A DNA stretch of 64,000 bases from Clostridiaceae bacterium (GTDB lineage Bacteria > Bacillota > Clostridia > Lachnospirales > Lachnospiraceae): the NCBI GenBank assembly GCA_910575435.1, contig CAJTGI010000002.1, forward strand, positions 186,001-250,000, written 5' to 3'. The position numbers and the translations under genes were made by a program. The number at the start of each line of letters is the position of its first letter. Position 1 is the stretch's first letter. Positions 54,002-62,972 of this stretch are shown here, piece after piece. The notes under the pieces are model-generated. The model did no database searches and was not told the DNA's origin. It worked only from the letters and a program-made list of their open reading frames with translations.

Positions 54002-54814
54002 ATGAAAAAGAAAATAGTGTTATCGTTTTTGGGGGCGGCATTGGGAATGATGCTGGTTGGGTGCGGCTTCAAGGATTCCGATTCCAAAATGGATAGCGAG
54101 GAAAAGGTGACTGAAACATCCGATATAACACAGGCGGCGAAAGAAGATGACAAGGTGGCGGAAACGCCTGAGCCAACGGAGGATGGGGAAGAGAACGATG
54201 GCAGCGAGGAGACGAAGGGAGAGGCGAAGTATGAAGTCTGTGTTGACAAAAAGATTCAGATTGATGGAAGTCAGGAGAGATTTCGGATTCTGATAAATCC
54301 GGATTATGCGTATGATGTAAAGATGACGGTGGGAAAGGCTGCGGTGAAGTTGGATCGGGTATCCATAAATTCGAGATCTTCCACGACCAGGGTGAAAGTC
54401 CGGGATTGCACGGGAGATGGCAAAGATGATATCGTTCTCATGCTTTATGGCGGTGCATCGGGTGCATACAATGAGATACAAGTCCTTGCGGAGGAGAAAG
54501 GAAAGTGGAAGGAAGTACCCTTTCCCGAGGAACTTTGGGAGGAGGATTTCATCTCCTTTAAGAAAGCGAGCAAGAAGATGAAGATTACAGTACCAGGTAC
54601 AAAGGAGGAGAAAGTAGTTAATGATGCTTCCGATGACGAATGGGGCACGAGATATCGCCTGTGCAAAATTGGCAAAGATGGTCAGATTACCATTGTGTAT
54701 CAGGTTTATCGGGGGGATGACATAAATCATATCGTCGGAAAGGTGAAGTTGACGATGCGCTATGACCGGGCAGCAAAAGCCTTCAAGATAGGAAAGACTA
54801 CTTTTTCATTTTAA
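54002..54814 (+). CDS. Lipoprotein of unknown function
   Basis: A 270-residue protein with a lipoprotein signal: MKKKIVLSFLGAALGMMLVG then Cys21 (lipobox LVGC). An acidic, Thr/Glu-rich spacer (about 25-75) leads to a beta-rich domain including VRDCTGDGKDDIVLMLYGG, an FG-GAP/VCBS-like calcium-loop segment. I do not recognise the family. ATG 54002 is nine bases after GGGAGG; GTG 53996 is too close. Its own terminator follows. Confidence 0.7.
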   Translation: MKKKIVLSFLGAALGMMLVGCGFKDSDSKMDSEEKVTETSDITQAAKEDDKVAETPEPTEDGEENDGSEETKGEAKYEVCVDKKIQIDGSQERFRILINPDYAYDVKMTVGKAAVKLDRVSINSRSSTTRVKVRDCTGDGKDDIVLMLYGGASGAYNEIQVLAEEKGKWKEVPFPEELWEEDFISFKKASKKMKITVPGTKEEKVVNDASDDEWGTRYRLCKIGKDGQITIVYQVYRGDDINHIVGKVKLTMRYDRAAKAFKIGKTTFSF

Positions 54815-54820
54815 TGATGC

Positions 54821-54890
54821 AATACCTTGCAGTGAGTTGGGGCGTGGGTTATGTCCAAATAACAAGCTGCAGGGTATTTTTATTTTTTCT
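54821..54890 (+). terminator. Terminator after the lipoprotein gene
   Basis: AATACCTTGCAG (54821-54832) with CTGCAGGGTATT (54867-54878), followed by a long T-rich run. Confidence 0.75.
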
Positions 54891-54902
54891 ATAAAATTGA
54901 AT

Positions 54903-54952
54903 CTAAATGAGTATTTGTTTCGTTGTATATATAGAGGGGTAAAAAAGTGGAA
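54903..54952 (+). promoter_or_regulatory. 50-bp shared upstream element, copy 1
   Basis: It runs from CTAAATGAGT to GGGGTAAAAAAGTGGAA, directly before the acyl carrier protein gene. The copy at 57653-57702 is identical at 45 of 50 positions. It includes TCGTTGTATATATAG, which may supply a -10. It is probably a common promoter or operator for two transcription units. Confidence 0.7.
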
Positions 54953-54967
54953 AGGAGATCGGAGGGA

Positions 54968-55267
54968 ATGGAGAGATTGCATGGCGAGAGGATGACTGTG
55001 GACGAGATTTTGGAAGGATTGTCGGAGATTATTCGGGAATGCACGGATCGAGATGGAGAAATACGGGAGGAAACGGATTTGTTCGTTGATTTGGGACTGG
55101 ATTCGGTGGAGGTTTTTCAGGTCATTGTCAGGACGGAAGAAGATTTTGGGATTGAATTTGACGATGTGGATTTGCTGAGCGAGAATTTTTGCCAGGTCGG
55201 TTCTTTTTGCAGGCTGATTCAGAGGGAGTTGGAGAAAGGAGGCAGAGATGTTCGGAAAGAGGATTAG
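54968..55267 (+). CDS. Acyl carrier protein
   Basis: A 99-residue free-standing carrier protein. The phosphopantetheine serine is Ser46 in DLGLDSVEVFQ; helix II and the acidic FGIEFDDVDLL are typical. It is not the fatty-acid acpP context (no fab genes) but the first of three genes that together look like a carrier-protein pathway. Start uncertain: ATG 54968 is ten bases after AAAGGAG; GTG 54947 lies inside the shared element. The 3' end overlaps the next gene by 20 bp. Confidence 0.9.
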   Translation: MERLHGERMTVDEILEGLSEIIRECTDRDGEIREETDLFVDLGLDSVEVFQVIVRTEEDFGIEFDDVDLLSENFCQVGSFCRLIQRELEKGGRDVRKED

Positions 55268-56339
55268 GAAAGGAAAGGTACTGCCTCTGGGGGAGACAGA
55301 GATTGGGGCGTGGCCGGAGCAGAATTTTCTTTTTGGTCTGCTGCAAGGGCAGGATTGCGGGATGGACTGGCTGATGAATCATTTTATCCAGCTGCGGGGC
55401 GCCCGCTATGTGGATTATCGTTGGGGAGTTCAGGATGTTAGCGTGACATTTTATCCCTACAGCATTCACCAGTTGGCTCCCAATATGTTTGACCTGTGCC
55501 CCTTTCTGGAAAAGTATGGGGTGCCCAAGGGTTTTGTGAGAGCCTTGCATGGGAAATTGCATGAGTTTGTGGTGGAGGCCATTGACGGGGGATATTATTT
55601 ATCTACCTTTATTGACCAGTTTTTCCGGGAGGATCGGGCGGGGAACCCCGGATTCCGCCATCCGGCGTTTATTTATGGATATGATGGGAACAGGCGCAGG
55701 ATTATGATTGCAGATAATTTTGAACATGGGAAGTATGGCAGGAAGGAGATCACGTATGAGCAGCTGGACCGGGGATTTGATTTGGTTTCGGAGGAATTGT
55801 GGGAGGTGAGCGTGTTTCTGTATAAGATGAAGCCAGTTCATTATGAGTTTGTGCCAGGCTATGTGGGGGAGCAGTTGGAGGATTATCTTCATCCGGGGAG
55901 AGGCGTATGCTATTTTAACCGCACGGTGTGCCCGGAATCATTTCACAGGGATGAGGAATATCTGAATGAAGTCTTTTATGGCATGGATTGCTATGATTTG
56001 CTGGATCGGTGCTTTGGGGAAATATTGGAGGAGAATCCCGAGTATTCCAGCCGTGACTGGAGAAGCTTGGTGCAGCTTTGCGACCACAAGCATCTGATGG
56101 CGAGAAGGTATGCGTATATGGTGGAGCGGGGATATGCCCGGAGGGATGATGCCTTGCAGGAAAAGCTGGAAGAGTTGGAGAGACAGTGCCAGATCGCCCA
56201 AAATATGTTTATTAAGTTTACTATATCTGAGGATGCCAAGATTATCCGGCGGCTGCGGGAGAGGATGAGGGATATCCGGGAGATGGATGGGGAAACGGTG
56301 GAACAGTTGCTTTGGCAGTGCAAAGCGAATAAGGAATGA
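55248..56339 (+). CDS. Papain-fold acyltransferase-like protein (BtrH-like)
   Basis: A 363-residue cytoplasmic protein. The N-terminal half resembles the C39/BtrH-type fold: Cys37 in LLQGQDCGMDWLMNHFI, His138 in FRHPAFIYGYD and Asp156 in IMIADNF could form a Cys-His-Asp triad. BtrH moves an acyl group from a carrier protein to an amine acceptor in butirosin synthesis. Overlap with the ACP gene supports a carrier-protein substrate. The C-terminal half, about 180 residues and largely helical, is unfamiliar. The assignment is by pattern only; a peptidase or a novel transferase is possible. Confidence 0.55.
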   Translation: MFGKRIRKGKVLPLGETEIGAWPEQNFLFGLLQGQDCGMDWLMNHFIQLRGARYVDYRWGVQDVSVTFYPYSIHQLAPNMFDLCPFLEKYGVPKGFVRALHGKLHEFVVEAIDGGYYLSTFIDQFFREDRAGNPGFRHPAFIYGYDGNRRRIMIADNFEHGKYGRKEITYEQLDRGFDLVSEELWEVSVFLYKMKPVHYEFVPGYVGEQLEDYLHPGRGVCYFNRTVCPESFHRDEEYLNEVFYGMDCYDLLDRCFGEILEENPEYSSRDWRSLVQLCDHKHLMARRYAYMVERGYARRDDALQEKLEELERQCQIAQNMFIKFTISEDAKIIRRLRERMRDIREMDGETVEQLLWQCKANKE

Positions 56340-56445
56340 AGATTTTCTATGGCAATGCGAATTATACTTTCTAATATCATAGATTCTCATGAAAAAATTG
56401 TGCCTAAGAAAAACTAAGTCATTTCTTTGCAGAAAGGGAGAAGAG

Positions 56446-57645
56446 ATGGAGAAGAGAGCGTTATTGAAATATGCCTATGATAGCACGGCGTTTTACAAGG
56501 AAAAATATGCGGGAATTAATTTGGATGGGGATTGGGGAGAGATTCCCATGGTATCCAAGGGGGAGATTGCCCACGGGGGGCTTTCCGTTATTTCATCGAA
56601 ATATTATTCCCGCCTGGGCGGGCCGGGGATGGTATCTGATTATACCTCCGGCTCTACCGGGGAGTGCCTGGAGGTACATACCACGGAGGCGGAGCAGAGG
56701 AAGGCGTTGCTGTCCCTGTGGCTCTTTAGGAAGAAGCATTACGGCATGGATGCCCGTTCCCGGCTGTGCTATTTCTATACCTTCCGGGATAGCGGGGGAG
56801 ATGGCTTTTATGAATATCGAAAAAATGGCCTGGGCTTTTCAAAGGAGTGGCTGAGAGAGGAGCATCTGGAGGAGATTTGCGATCGGATGTATGATTTTGA
56901 GCCACGGTGGCTGCTTTTGCAGCCAGGCGTTGCCATGGTGCTGGCTAGATATTTTTTTGAAAATGGCTTGGAACCCATTCCCACGGTGGGGTACATTGAA
57001 CTGACGGGGGAGATGTTTACGGAGGAGCAGAGACGGTTTATCAGCAAGGCTTTTGGTGCACCTGTGGCCAGCCAGTATGGGTGCAATGAGGTGGGGACGA
57101 TTGCCTACGAGTGCCCCTTTGGCCATCTTCATGTGATGGAGCATAACGTGTATGCGGAGGTCGTGAGGGATGGCAGGGTGGCTGGAGAGGGGGAATATGG
57201 GAATATCTTGGTGACGGCGAAAAATCAGCTGGTCATGCCCTTCATTCGGTATGATACGGGGGACGTGGGACGGATTTGCCGAGTGGCGTGCCAGTGCGGC
57301 AGATCCGGCCCGGTGCTGGAATTGTCTGGTGCCAGGAAGAATGACCTGGTGACGCTAAAAAGCGGGGAGATGGTGTCCGCCAATCTTTTCTGCCGGGTGT
57401 TCCAGGCCATTGCGTGGAGTATCGAGGGGCGGATCTTCCAGTACCGGGTGGAGCAGCTTGGGATTGATGAATTTGTGGTTTCTATTGCCACGGACGAGAG
57501 GGAGGAGGAGGTCGAGACGCTTTTTCGTGATTTAATCGGAGAGACGGAATTGAGAGGCGGGACGTTTCGGTTTGCCTTCGCCAAGTATCTGCTGCCGGAG
57601 GAGCGGACGGGAAAATTTCAATTTTTTACTAATTATTTGTCATAA
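56446..57645 (+). CDS. AMP-forming acyl ligase, PaaK (phenylacetate-CoA ligase) type
   Basis: A 399-residue adenylate-forming enzyme. The P-loop-like core SDYTSGSTGECLEV, the SQYGCNEVGTIAYEC block with PFGHLHV, and the IRYDTGDVGRI hinge region are visible. PaaK-type enzymes activate a carboxylic acid as the AMP ester and transfer it to a thiol, here plausibly the phosphopantetheine of the neighbouring ACP. A CxC pair with a further Cys (CRVACQCGRSG) may bind zinc, as in this group. The start at 56446 has AAAGGGAG. Confidence 0.85.
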   Translation: MEKRALLKYAYDSTAFYKEKYAGINLDGDWGEIPMVSKGEIAHGGLSVISSKYYSRLGGPGMVSDYTSGSTGECLEVHTTEAEQRKALLSLWLFRKKHYGMDARSRLCYFYTFRDSGGDGFYEYRKNGLGFSKEWLREEHLEEICDRMYDFEPRWLLLQPGVAMVLARYFFENGLEPIPTVGYIELTGEMFTEEQRRFISKAFGAPVASQYGCNEVGTIAYECPFGHLHVMEHNVYAEVVRDGRVAGEGEYGNILVTAKNQLVMPFIRYDTGDVGRICRVACQCGRSGPVLELSGARKNDLVTLKSGEMVSANLFCRVFQAIAWSIEGRIFQYRVEQLGIDEFVVSIATDEREEEVETLFRDLIGETELRGGTFRFAFAKYLLPEERTGKFQFFTNYLS

Positions 57646-57652
57646 TATGCAC

Positions 57653-57702
57653 CTAAATGAGTTTTTAGTTCGTTGTATTTATAGAGGGGTAAAAAAGTAG
57701 AA
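57653..57702 (+). promoter_or_regulatory. 50-bp shared upstream element, copy 2
   Basis: 45 of 50 positions match 54903-54952. It lies directly after the ligase gene and 182 bp before the metalloprotease gene. The rest of the 57646-57883 gap has one TGTGAATAGTA motif (57812-57822) and no gene. Confidence 0.7.
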
Positions 57703-57883
57703 TGCCAGCGTAATTTTCTGATGTATGATTTTCGTTGGCAGAACTGGCATGATTGGAAGGGGAGAGGAGGTGAATGGCTGGAAGAGGACTGCAAATGTCT
57801 CGATAAATGGCTGTGAATAGTATTGCTGGAAGGCAATTGCCCTGGGGGAAAGATGGCAGGGCGAGGAAAAGGAGGGACTGAGA

Positions 57884-58537
57884 ATGAGAAAAGTACGTGA
57901 GGGAGTGGCGAAGTGGATGAGTGTGTTGGCGGCGGTGAATATGGCTGCGTGGATGGTGGGCGGCAATGTGGCGATGGCGAAATGTAATGATTATAAATGT
58001 GAAGGGGGCTGGCATACTTTTTGGGATTATTATTTGGAAACAGGGAAAAAAACAAATAGGATATATGGTACGAGATATGTTTATATATCGAAAAAATTTA
58101 AAGTGGTGAGTAGTCGACAACAGATTATGACAGGTTGCCTTGCATGGAACATGAAAGGCAACAGTAAAATACGTATAGAAACTACTTCGGATTATGATAA
58201 ATGTCATATTTACATTGTTCCAGAAATATTGGAGCATGGTGTTGATGGAATTACGTATTTAAAACCCAAAGGGTTACCTTATGTAAAAGATTTAGAAAAT
58301 AATTTGCATGGTAATTATTGTCATGCAAAAATTGAGATGAGTGAGAGTAGATGCCATATGTATAAGTATTTTACAAAAGTTGCTACTCATGAGATTGGTC
58401 ATGCGCTTGGAATGTCTCATGTGACTTGTAGGAACAGTGTTATGTGTCCGGGAATGGATTCAAAGAAAATGTTGGCTGCGCCATCTGCTTTGGACAAGAG
58501 TACATTGTGCCATATTTACAATGCGATATATAAGTAG
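57884..58537 (+). CDS. Secreted matrixin-like zinc metalloprotease
   Basis: A 217-residue exported protein. A hydrophobic signal peptide (SVLAAVNMAAWMVGGNVAMA) ends near residue 32. The zinc motif HEIGHALGMSH (169-179) and the following Met-turn NSVMCPGM (Met187) define a metzincin of the M10 type. There is no clear cysteine-switch propeptide. Target unknown; it could process a peptide product of the neighbouring locus or surface proteins (inference). AAAAGGAGGG precedes the ATG. It is followed by the membrane-protein array. Confidence 0.85.
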   Translation: MRKVREGVAKWMSVLAAVNMAAWMVGGNVAMAKCNDYKCEGGWHTFWDYYLETGKKTNRIYGTRYVYISKKFKVVSSRQQIMTGCLAWNMKGNSKIRIETTSDYDKCHIYIVPEILEHGVDGITYLKPKGLPYVKDLENNLHGNYCHAKIEMSESRCHMYKYFTKVATHEIGHALGMSHVTCRNSVMCPGMDSKKMLAAPSALDKSTLCHIYNAIYK

Positions 58538-58606
58538 TATAGAATAGTTGAAGAAGTATTCGTTTAAATAAATAATTAGCATTAAAAATGTAGGGAGGAA
58601 TTTATA

Positions 58607-59098
58607 ATGAGAAATCCTATGAGTAAGAAGTTAAAGATTATGTGGATTTTATTTATAACATTTGCAGTAATTTTAATAGTTTTATTATTGTTTTTTTGGA
58701 AGGTAAATAAGTCTATTTTGGGGGAAATGGGAATAGGTCACATATTTGAAGTAAAGGAAATTCGTTTAGCACAATATGATTACACTGCAGAAGAAAATTT
58801 AAGTATGAGTGATAAGACAAAATTGTTTGTTATTTTATCTCATACCGAAAGATATAGCAAAGATAAGCATAAACCTTACTTGCCAGAGGGTGCATTTTTA
58901 CTTCATCCCAATATTTCTCTTAGAAATGATTCTTCGAATCGAGGACATGGAATTTACTGGGAGTACGAAAAAGGGATTTTGGAATACACCTATCCAGGGG
59001 ATTCCGGGAAAAAAAGTGGTAAATATTTTTTGGAACAAAAATATGCACAGGAATTGAAATCTCTTTTTGATAAATATAGCACTTCCTATCGTTATTGA
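58607..59098 (+). CDS. Small membrane-anchored array protein A
   Basis: A 163-residue protein with one N-terminal membrane segment (IMWILFITFAVILIVLLLFFW) and a ~130-residue domain outside or beneath the membrane. Shared family features: SILGEMGI, a Lys-Leu-F-x-ILSHT block near residue 75, W-x-Y, and KYFLEQKYAQELKSLFDKY at the end. Relatives are at 59891, 60480, 61474, 62026 and (broken) 62557. I do not recognise the family. Tandem amplification and decay recall immunity-protein arrays (inference). Confidence 0.65.
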   Translation: MRNPMSKKLKIMWILFITFAVILIVLLLFFWKVNKSILGEMGIGHIFEVKEIRLAQYDYTAEENLSMSDKTKLFVILSHTERYSKDKHKPYLPEGAFLLHPNISLRNDSSNRGHGIYWEYEKGILEYTYPGDSGKKSGKYFLEQKYAQELKSLFDKYSTSYRY

Positions 59099-59198
59099 CC
59101 ATAGGGAGAAGGGGGAGGATCAATGACAGGAGTGTAAATTGATTGGAAAAGGGAACGGAATGATTGGAAAATCGTTTTTGGGAAAGGAGTGGAATGCG

Positions 59199-59873
59199 AT
59201 GAAAAAATACATGATAGTAGTGATTCTTATTGGTATAGCGTTAGGCGGGATCTGGAGAGTGTCTTTGCCTGGAGAGAGCGAGAAGAAGGGGAATCCTGCT
59301 TTTACAAAGGTATCAGTCCGAGGCAAGGAGATTGTAGATTCCAGCACGTTTATGGAAGTCCAGGGTTCTCTGGCGCATGATACCGCTACGGACAATCAGA
59401 TTGAAAAATGCCAGGATGCAATCTATGGGAGAATCACAAAGACGGAGTATCTGATTCACCATGATACACCTTGGACAAAGTTAGAGATTGCATGTCAAGA
59501 AAATTTTAAAGGGGGCATTGAGAAAGGTCAACAGATTTCGGTGTACGTCTTGGGCGGGTATCTGGACAAGGATTCCTATGAGAAGAAATTTGATGATGTG
59601 GCGCCGATTGATGATGATGGATTGGTGGAGATGAAGTATTTTCAGAATGAACTTTCCAAGGTGGGAGACGAGGGGGTGTTTTATCTGGTTTCCGACCACG
59701 AGGAAGATATATTTGAGAAAGATGCCTATTTTCTTCTTTGCAGCGGGTATTCCAAGATGATGTATGACAAGAAAACCGGGGATATCAAAGAGACGGCTCA
59801 TGAGAGCGTGAAGAAGGTGCCGAGAGGTCAGTTCTTTTCAAAAATCAGGGCGCATTTAAAGCAGAAAAAATAA
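59199..59873 (+). CDS. Array protein B, exported protein of unknown function
   Basis: A 224-residue protein with an N-terminal membrane or signal segment (YMIVVILIGIALGGIWRV). The rest reads as a soluble beta-rich domain with QDAIYGRITKTEYLIHHDTP and ISVYVLGGYLD. It is unrelated to array family A/C/D. A damaged copy lies at 61022-61456. AAAGGAG nine bases before ATG 59199 fixes the start over ATG 59139. Confidence 0.65.
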   Translation: MKKYMIVVILIGIALGGIWRVSLPGESEKKGNPAFTKVSVRGKEIVDSSTFMEVQGSLAHDTATDNQIEKCQDAIYGRITKTEYLIHHDTPWTKLEIACQENFKGGIEKGQQISVYVLGGYLDKDSYEKKFDDVAPIDDDGLVEMKYFQNELSKVGDEGVFYLVSDHEEDIFEKDAYFLLCSGYSKMMYDKKTGDIKETAHESVKKVPRGQFFSKIRAHLKQKK

Positions 59874-59890
59874 GGAAAGTTGGATTTGTT

Positions 59891-60394
59891 ATGAAGATGA
59901 TGAAGAAAAGATGGGTAAAAATTGTCGGCATTGCATTTGCGGTAGTTGTATGCGCATGTCTGGTTTTTCTTTTTCTTACATATCGAAGGGTAAAGAATTC
60001 TATTTTGGGAGAAATGGGCATCAAGCATGTGATTGAGCAGAATGAGGTTTTTTTTTATGAACTAGATTTAAGTGCCCTGAAAGCATTAGATAGGGAAGAT
60101 AGGAGGCAATTGCTATGGATATTATCTCATACGCGAAAGTATGACAAGGAGAAAGACCAGCCTTTTTTGCTGAAAGGCTACTTTTTGCCTGATCCTCGTA
60201 TTGCTTTTCGCAAGAAGGGGGTAAATGCCCCTGGACATAGAATAGTTTGGAATTATACAGAAGCCACTTTCCGCTATGGTCTTCCGGGAACGCCAGAAAC
60301 GAAAGGCCCGAAGTATTATTTGGATGAGAAATATGCTCAGGAGTTGAAAGACCTTTTTGACAAATATATCAATTTTCCAATTAGGAATTATTAG
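59891..60394 (+). CDS. Small membrane-anchored array protein C
   Basis: A 167-residue paralogue of protein A: membrane segment IAFAVVVCACLVFLFLTYRR, SILGEMGIKHVIEQ, LLWILSHTRKYDKEKDQPFL and KYYLDEKYAQELKDLFDKY. It is nearly identical to the copy at 61474-61977, which shows recent duplication. It follows gene B closely. Confidence 0.65.
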   Translation: MKMMKKRWVKIVGIAFAVVVCACLVFLFLTYRRVKNSILGEMGIKHVIEQNEVFFYELDLSALKALDREDRRQLLWILSHTRKYDKEKDQPFLLKGYFLPDPRIAFRKKGVNAPGHRIVWNYTEATFRYGLPGTPETKGPKYYLDEKYAQELKDLFDKYINFPIRNY

Positions 60395-60479
60395 CGGAAG
60401 CATTTCAAGGAGTCAGGGTTTGTAAGGCATATCAAAATTTAGATTAAAAGCACATTGGGGAGAGGAAGGGGGATTTGCT

Positions 60480-60986
60480 ATGAAGAAAGGTTGGGTAAAA
60501 ATAGTTTGCATTGCGTTGGTGGTCGTTATGCTTGCGTGCCTTATTACTTCGGGGCTTTTTTATTGGAGGGTGAAACATTCTATTCTGGAAGTGATAGGCA
60601 TTGATTATGTGTTTAGGGTTGATAAGATTTGTATGTATCAGGAGGGTAGTCAGCCAATTGGTTATTTAAATCAGCGCGACCGAAAGAAGTTGTTTATGAT
60701 TTTATCTCATACACGAAAATATAATAAGCGTAAAGATCAGTATTATCTGCTGGATGGTAAATTTTTGTACAGCCCTCACATCTCGTTTGAGAGTGAAAAT
60801 TTACAAGTAGGACAGCGGGGAGATACGATTCGTTGGGACTATTTTGAAGGCATTTTAGTATATGATTATCCAGAGCAAGAGCGTGGTGAAGAATGGAAAC
60901 ACAGTTGTGAGTATTACTTGGAGCAGAAATATGCGCAAGAACTGAGGGTGCTTTTTGATAAGTATAGCACTTCCTATCGTTACTGA
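60480..60986 (+). CDS. Small membrane-anchored array protein D
   Basis: A 168-residue paralogue: LVVVMLACLITSGLFYWRVKH, SILEVIGIDYVFRV, FMILSHTRKYNKRKDQYYL and YYLEQKYAQELRVLFDKY. Its C-terminus (KYSTSYRY) equals that of protein A. The counterpart in the second array unit is 62026-62541. Confidence 0.65.
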   Translation: MKKGWVKIVCIALVVVMLACLITSGLFYWRVKHSILEVIGIDYVFRVDKICMYQEGSQPIGYLNQRDRKKLFMILSHTRKYNKRKDQYYLLDGKFLYSPHISFESENLQVGQRGDTIRWDYFEGILVYDYPEQERGEEWKHSCEYYLEQKYAQELRVLFDKYSTSYRY

Positions 60987-61021
60987 TAGGGTTGCAGTGG
61001 TAACTTGCTTACCAACTTGCC

Positions 61022-61456
61022 ATGCCGCGTTTCATTGGGTTTGGCATATTGACGGGGATGCAAAATATAAGCGGAAAGCGGCATAGTGTTAGGCGGGATC
61101 TGGGGAGTGTCTTTGCCTGGATAGAGCGAGAAGAGGGAAAATGCCAGGATGCAATCTATGGGAGAATCACAAAGACGGAGTATCTGATTCACCATGATAC
61201 ACCTTGGACAAAGTTAGAGATTGCATGTCAAGAAAATTTTAAAGGGGAGATTGAGAAGGGTCAACAGATTTCGGTGTACGTCTTGGGCGGGTATCTGGAC
61301 AAGGATGCTTATTTTCTTCTTTGCGGCGGGTATTCCAAAATGATGTATGATAAGAAAACCGGGGATATCAAAGAGACGGCGCATGAGAGCGTGAAGAAGG
61401 TGCCGAGAGGTCAGTTCTTTTCAAAAATTAGGGCGCATGTAAAGCAGAAAAAATAA
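61022..61456 (+). pseudogene. Damaged copy of array gene B
   Basis: From about 61070 the DNA follows gene B. In the gene B frame, the early part (after GVSLPG) meets a TAG, and two segments are missing: the part between GESE and KCQDA, and an internal in-frame stretch between LDKD and AYFLL. A downstream open frame preserves the C-terminal half. The alternative frame from ATG 61022 gives an unrelated N-terminus without a signal peptide. Confidence 0.75.
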
Positions 61457-61473
61457 GTAAAGTTGGATTTGTT

Positions 61474-61977
61474 ATGAAGATGATGAAGAAAAGATGGGTA
61501 AAAATTGTCGGCTTTGGATTTGCGGTAGTTGTATGCGCATGTCTGGTTTTTCTTTTTCTCACATGTCGAAGGGTAAAGAATTCTATATTGGGAGAAATGG
61601 GAATCAAGCATGTGATTGAGCAAGATGAGGTTTATTTTAATGAATTAGATTTAAGTGCCCTGAAAGCATTAGACAGGGAAGATAGGAGGCAGTTGCTATG
61701 GATATTATCCCATACGCGAAAGTATGACAAGGAAAAAGACCGGCCTTTTTTGCTGAAAGGCTACTTTTTACCTGATCCTTATATTGCTTTTTTCAAGAAG
61801 GGGGTAAAACCTCCTGTGCATAGTATAGATTGGAACTATACGGAAGCGACTTTCCGCTATAGTCCTCCGGGAACGCCAGAAACGAAAGGCCCGAAGTATT
61901 ATTTGGATGAGAAGTATGCCCAGAAGTTGAAAGACCTTTTTGACAAATATATCAATTTTCCTATTAGGAATTATTAG
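61474..61977 (+). CDS. Small membrane-anchored array protein C' (second copy of C)
   Basis: 167 residues, nearly the same as protein C at 59891-60394 with scattered substitutions (for example DEVYFNELD for NEVFFYELD). The open frame and ribosome region are kept, so it is probably functional. Confidence 0.65.
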   Translation: MKMMKKRWVKIVGFGFAVVVCACLVFLFLTCRRVKNSILGEMGIKHVIEQDEVYFNELDLSALKALDREDRRQLLWILSHTRKYDKEKDRPFLLKGYFLPDPYIAFFKKGVKPPVHSIDWNYTEATFRYSPPGTPETKGPKYYLDEKYAQKLKDLFDKYINFPIRNY

Positions 61978-62025
61978 CGGAAGTATTTCAAGGAGTTCAG
62001 GGTTTATGAGGAGGGAGGATTTGGT

Positions 62026-62541
62026 ATGAAAATATGGAAGAGGAGATGGGTGAAGATCGTGGGCATCTTGTTGGTGGTCGCGTTGACCGCATGTTTTGTT
62101 GCTTCTGGGCTTTTTTATTGGAGGGTGAAACATTCTATCTTGGGAGAGATAGGCATTGATTATGTGTTTAGGGTAGAGAAGATTCGTATGACCCAGTATA
62201 GTGCTTATTGTATGGCTCAGGATCCTGGTTTCCGAAATGGTTGTTTGAATCAGCGTGACAGAAAGAAATTGTTTATGATATTATCTCATACGCGGAAATA
62301 TGACAAGAATAAGGATCGGCCTTATTTACTGGATGGAAGGTTTTTGGAGGGTCCCGATATTTCATTTGAAAGAGAAAATTATCAATTAGGAGAACGCGGG
62401 GATTGGATTAACTGGGATTATCTCGAAAGTACATTTGTATATTATTATCCAGAGCAAAAGCGTGGTGAAGAATTGAAACATGGCCGTAAGTATTACTTGG
62501 AGAAGAAATATGCGCAGGAATTAAAGGCGCTTTTTGAATAG
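62026..62541 (+). CDS. Small membrane-anchored array protein D' (diverged copy of D)
   Basis: 171 residues: LLVVALTACFVASGLFYWRV, SILGEIGIDYVFRVEKI, FMILSHTRKYDKNKDRPYL, and KYYLEKKYAQELKALFE at the end. It is a relative of D with a seven-residue insertion near residue 65 and a shorter C-terminus. GGAGGGAGG precedes the ATG. Confidence 0.65.
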   Translation: MKIWKRRWVKIVGILLVVALTACFVASGLFYWRVKHSILGEIGIDYVFRVEKIRMTQYSAYCMAQDPGFRNGCLNQRDRKKLFMILSHTRKYDKNKDRPYLLDGRFLEGPDISFERENYQLGERGDWINWDYLESTFVYYYPEQKRGEELKHGRKYYLEKKYAQELKALFE

Positions 62542-62556
62542 TGTGGGTGATTTGGC

Positions 62557-62968
62557 ATGAAGATGATTAAGAAAAGATGGGTGAAGATGTTGGGCATCGT
62601 GTCGGCAGCTGTTATGCTTTTATGCCTGATTGCTTTTGGAATCTTTTCTTGGAGGGCGGAAACATCCATATTAGGAGAAATTGGGATTGGACACATATTT
62701 GAAGTAAAGGAAATTCGTTTGGCGCAATATGATTACAATGCGGAAGAAAATCTAAGGTGCATTTTTACTTCATCCCAATATTTCTTTTAGAGATGATTCC
62801 TCTCATCGAGGGCATGGAATATATTGGGAGTATGAAAAAGGGATTTTGGAATATACCTTTCCGGGTGATTCTGGGAAAAAAAGTGGCAAATATTTTTTGA
62901 ATCAAAAATATGCCCAGGAATTGAAGTCTCTATTTGACAAATATACGATCGCAGGAGGAACCGGGTAA
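62557..62968 (+). pseudogene. Frameshifted copy of array gene A
   Basis: It starts like protein A (HIFEVKEIRLAQYDY), then an 86-nt deletion relative to gene A (matching 58804-58889) shifts the frame after EENLR and gives a stop at 62790. The lost C-terminal half (SHRGHGIYWEYEKGILEY, then KYFLNQKYAQELKSLFDKY) continues in another frame to TAA 62966-62968. Confidence 0.85.
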
Positions 62969-62972
62969 TAAA

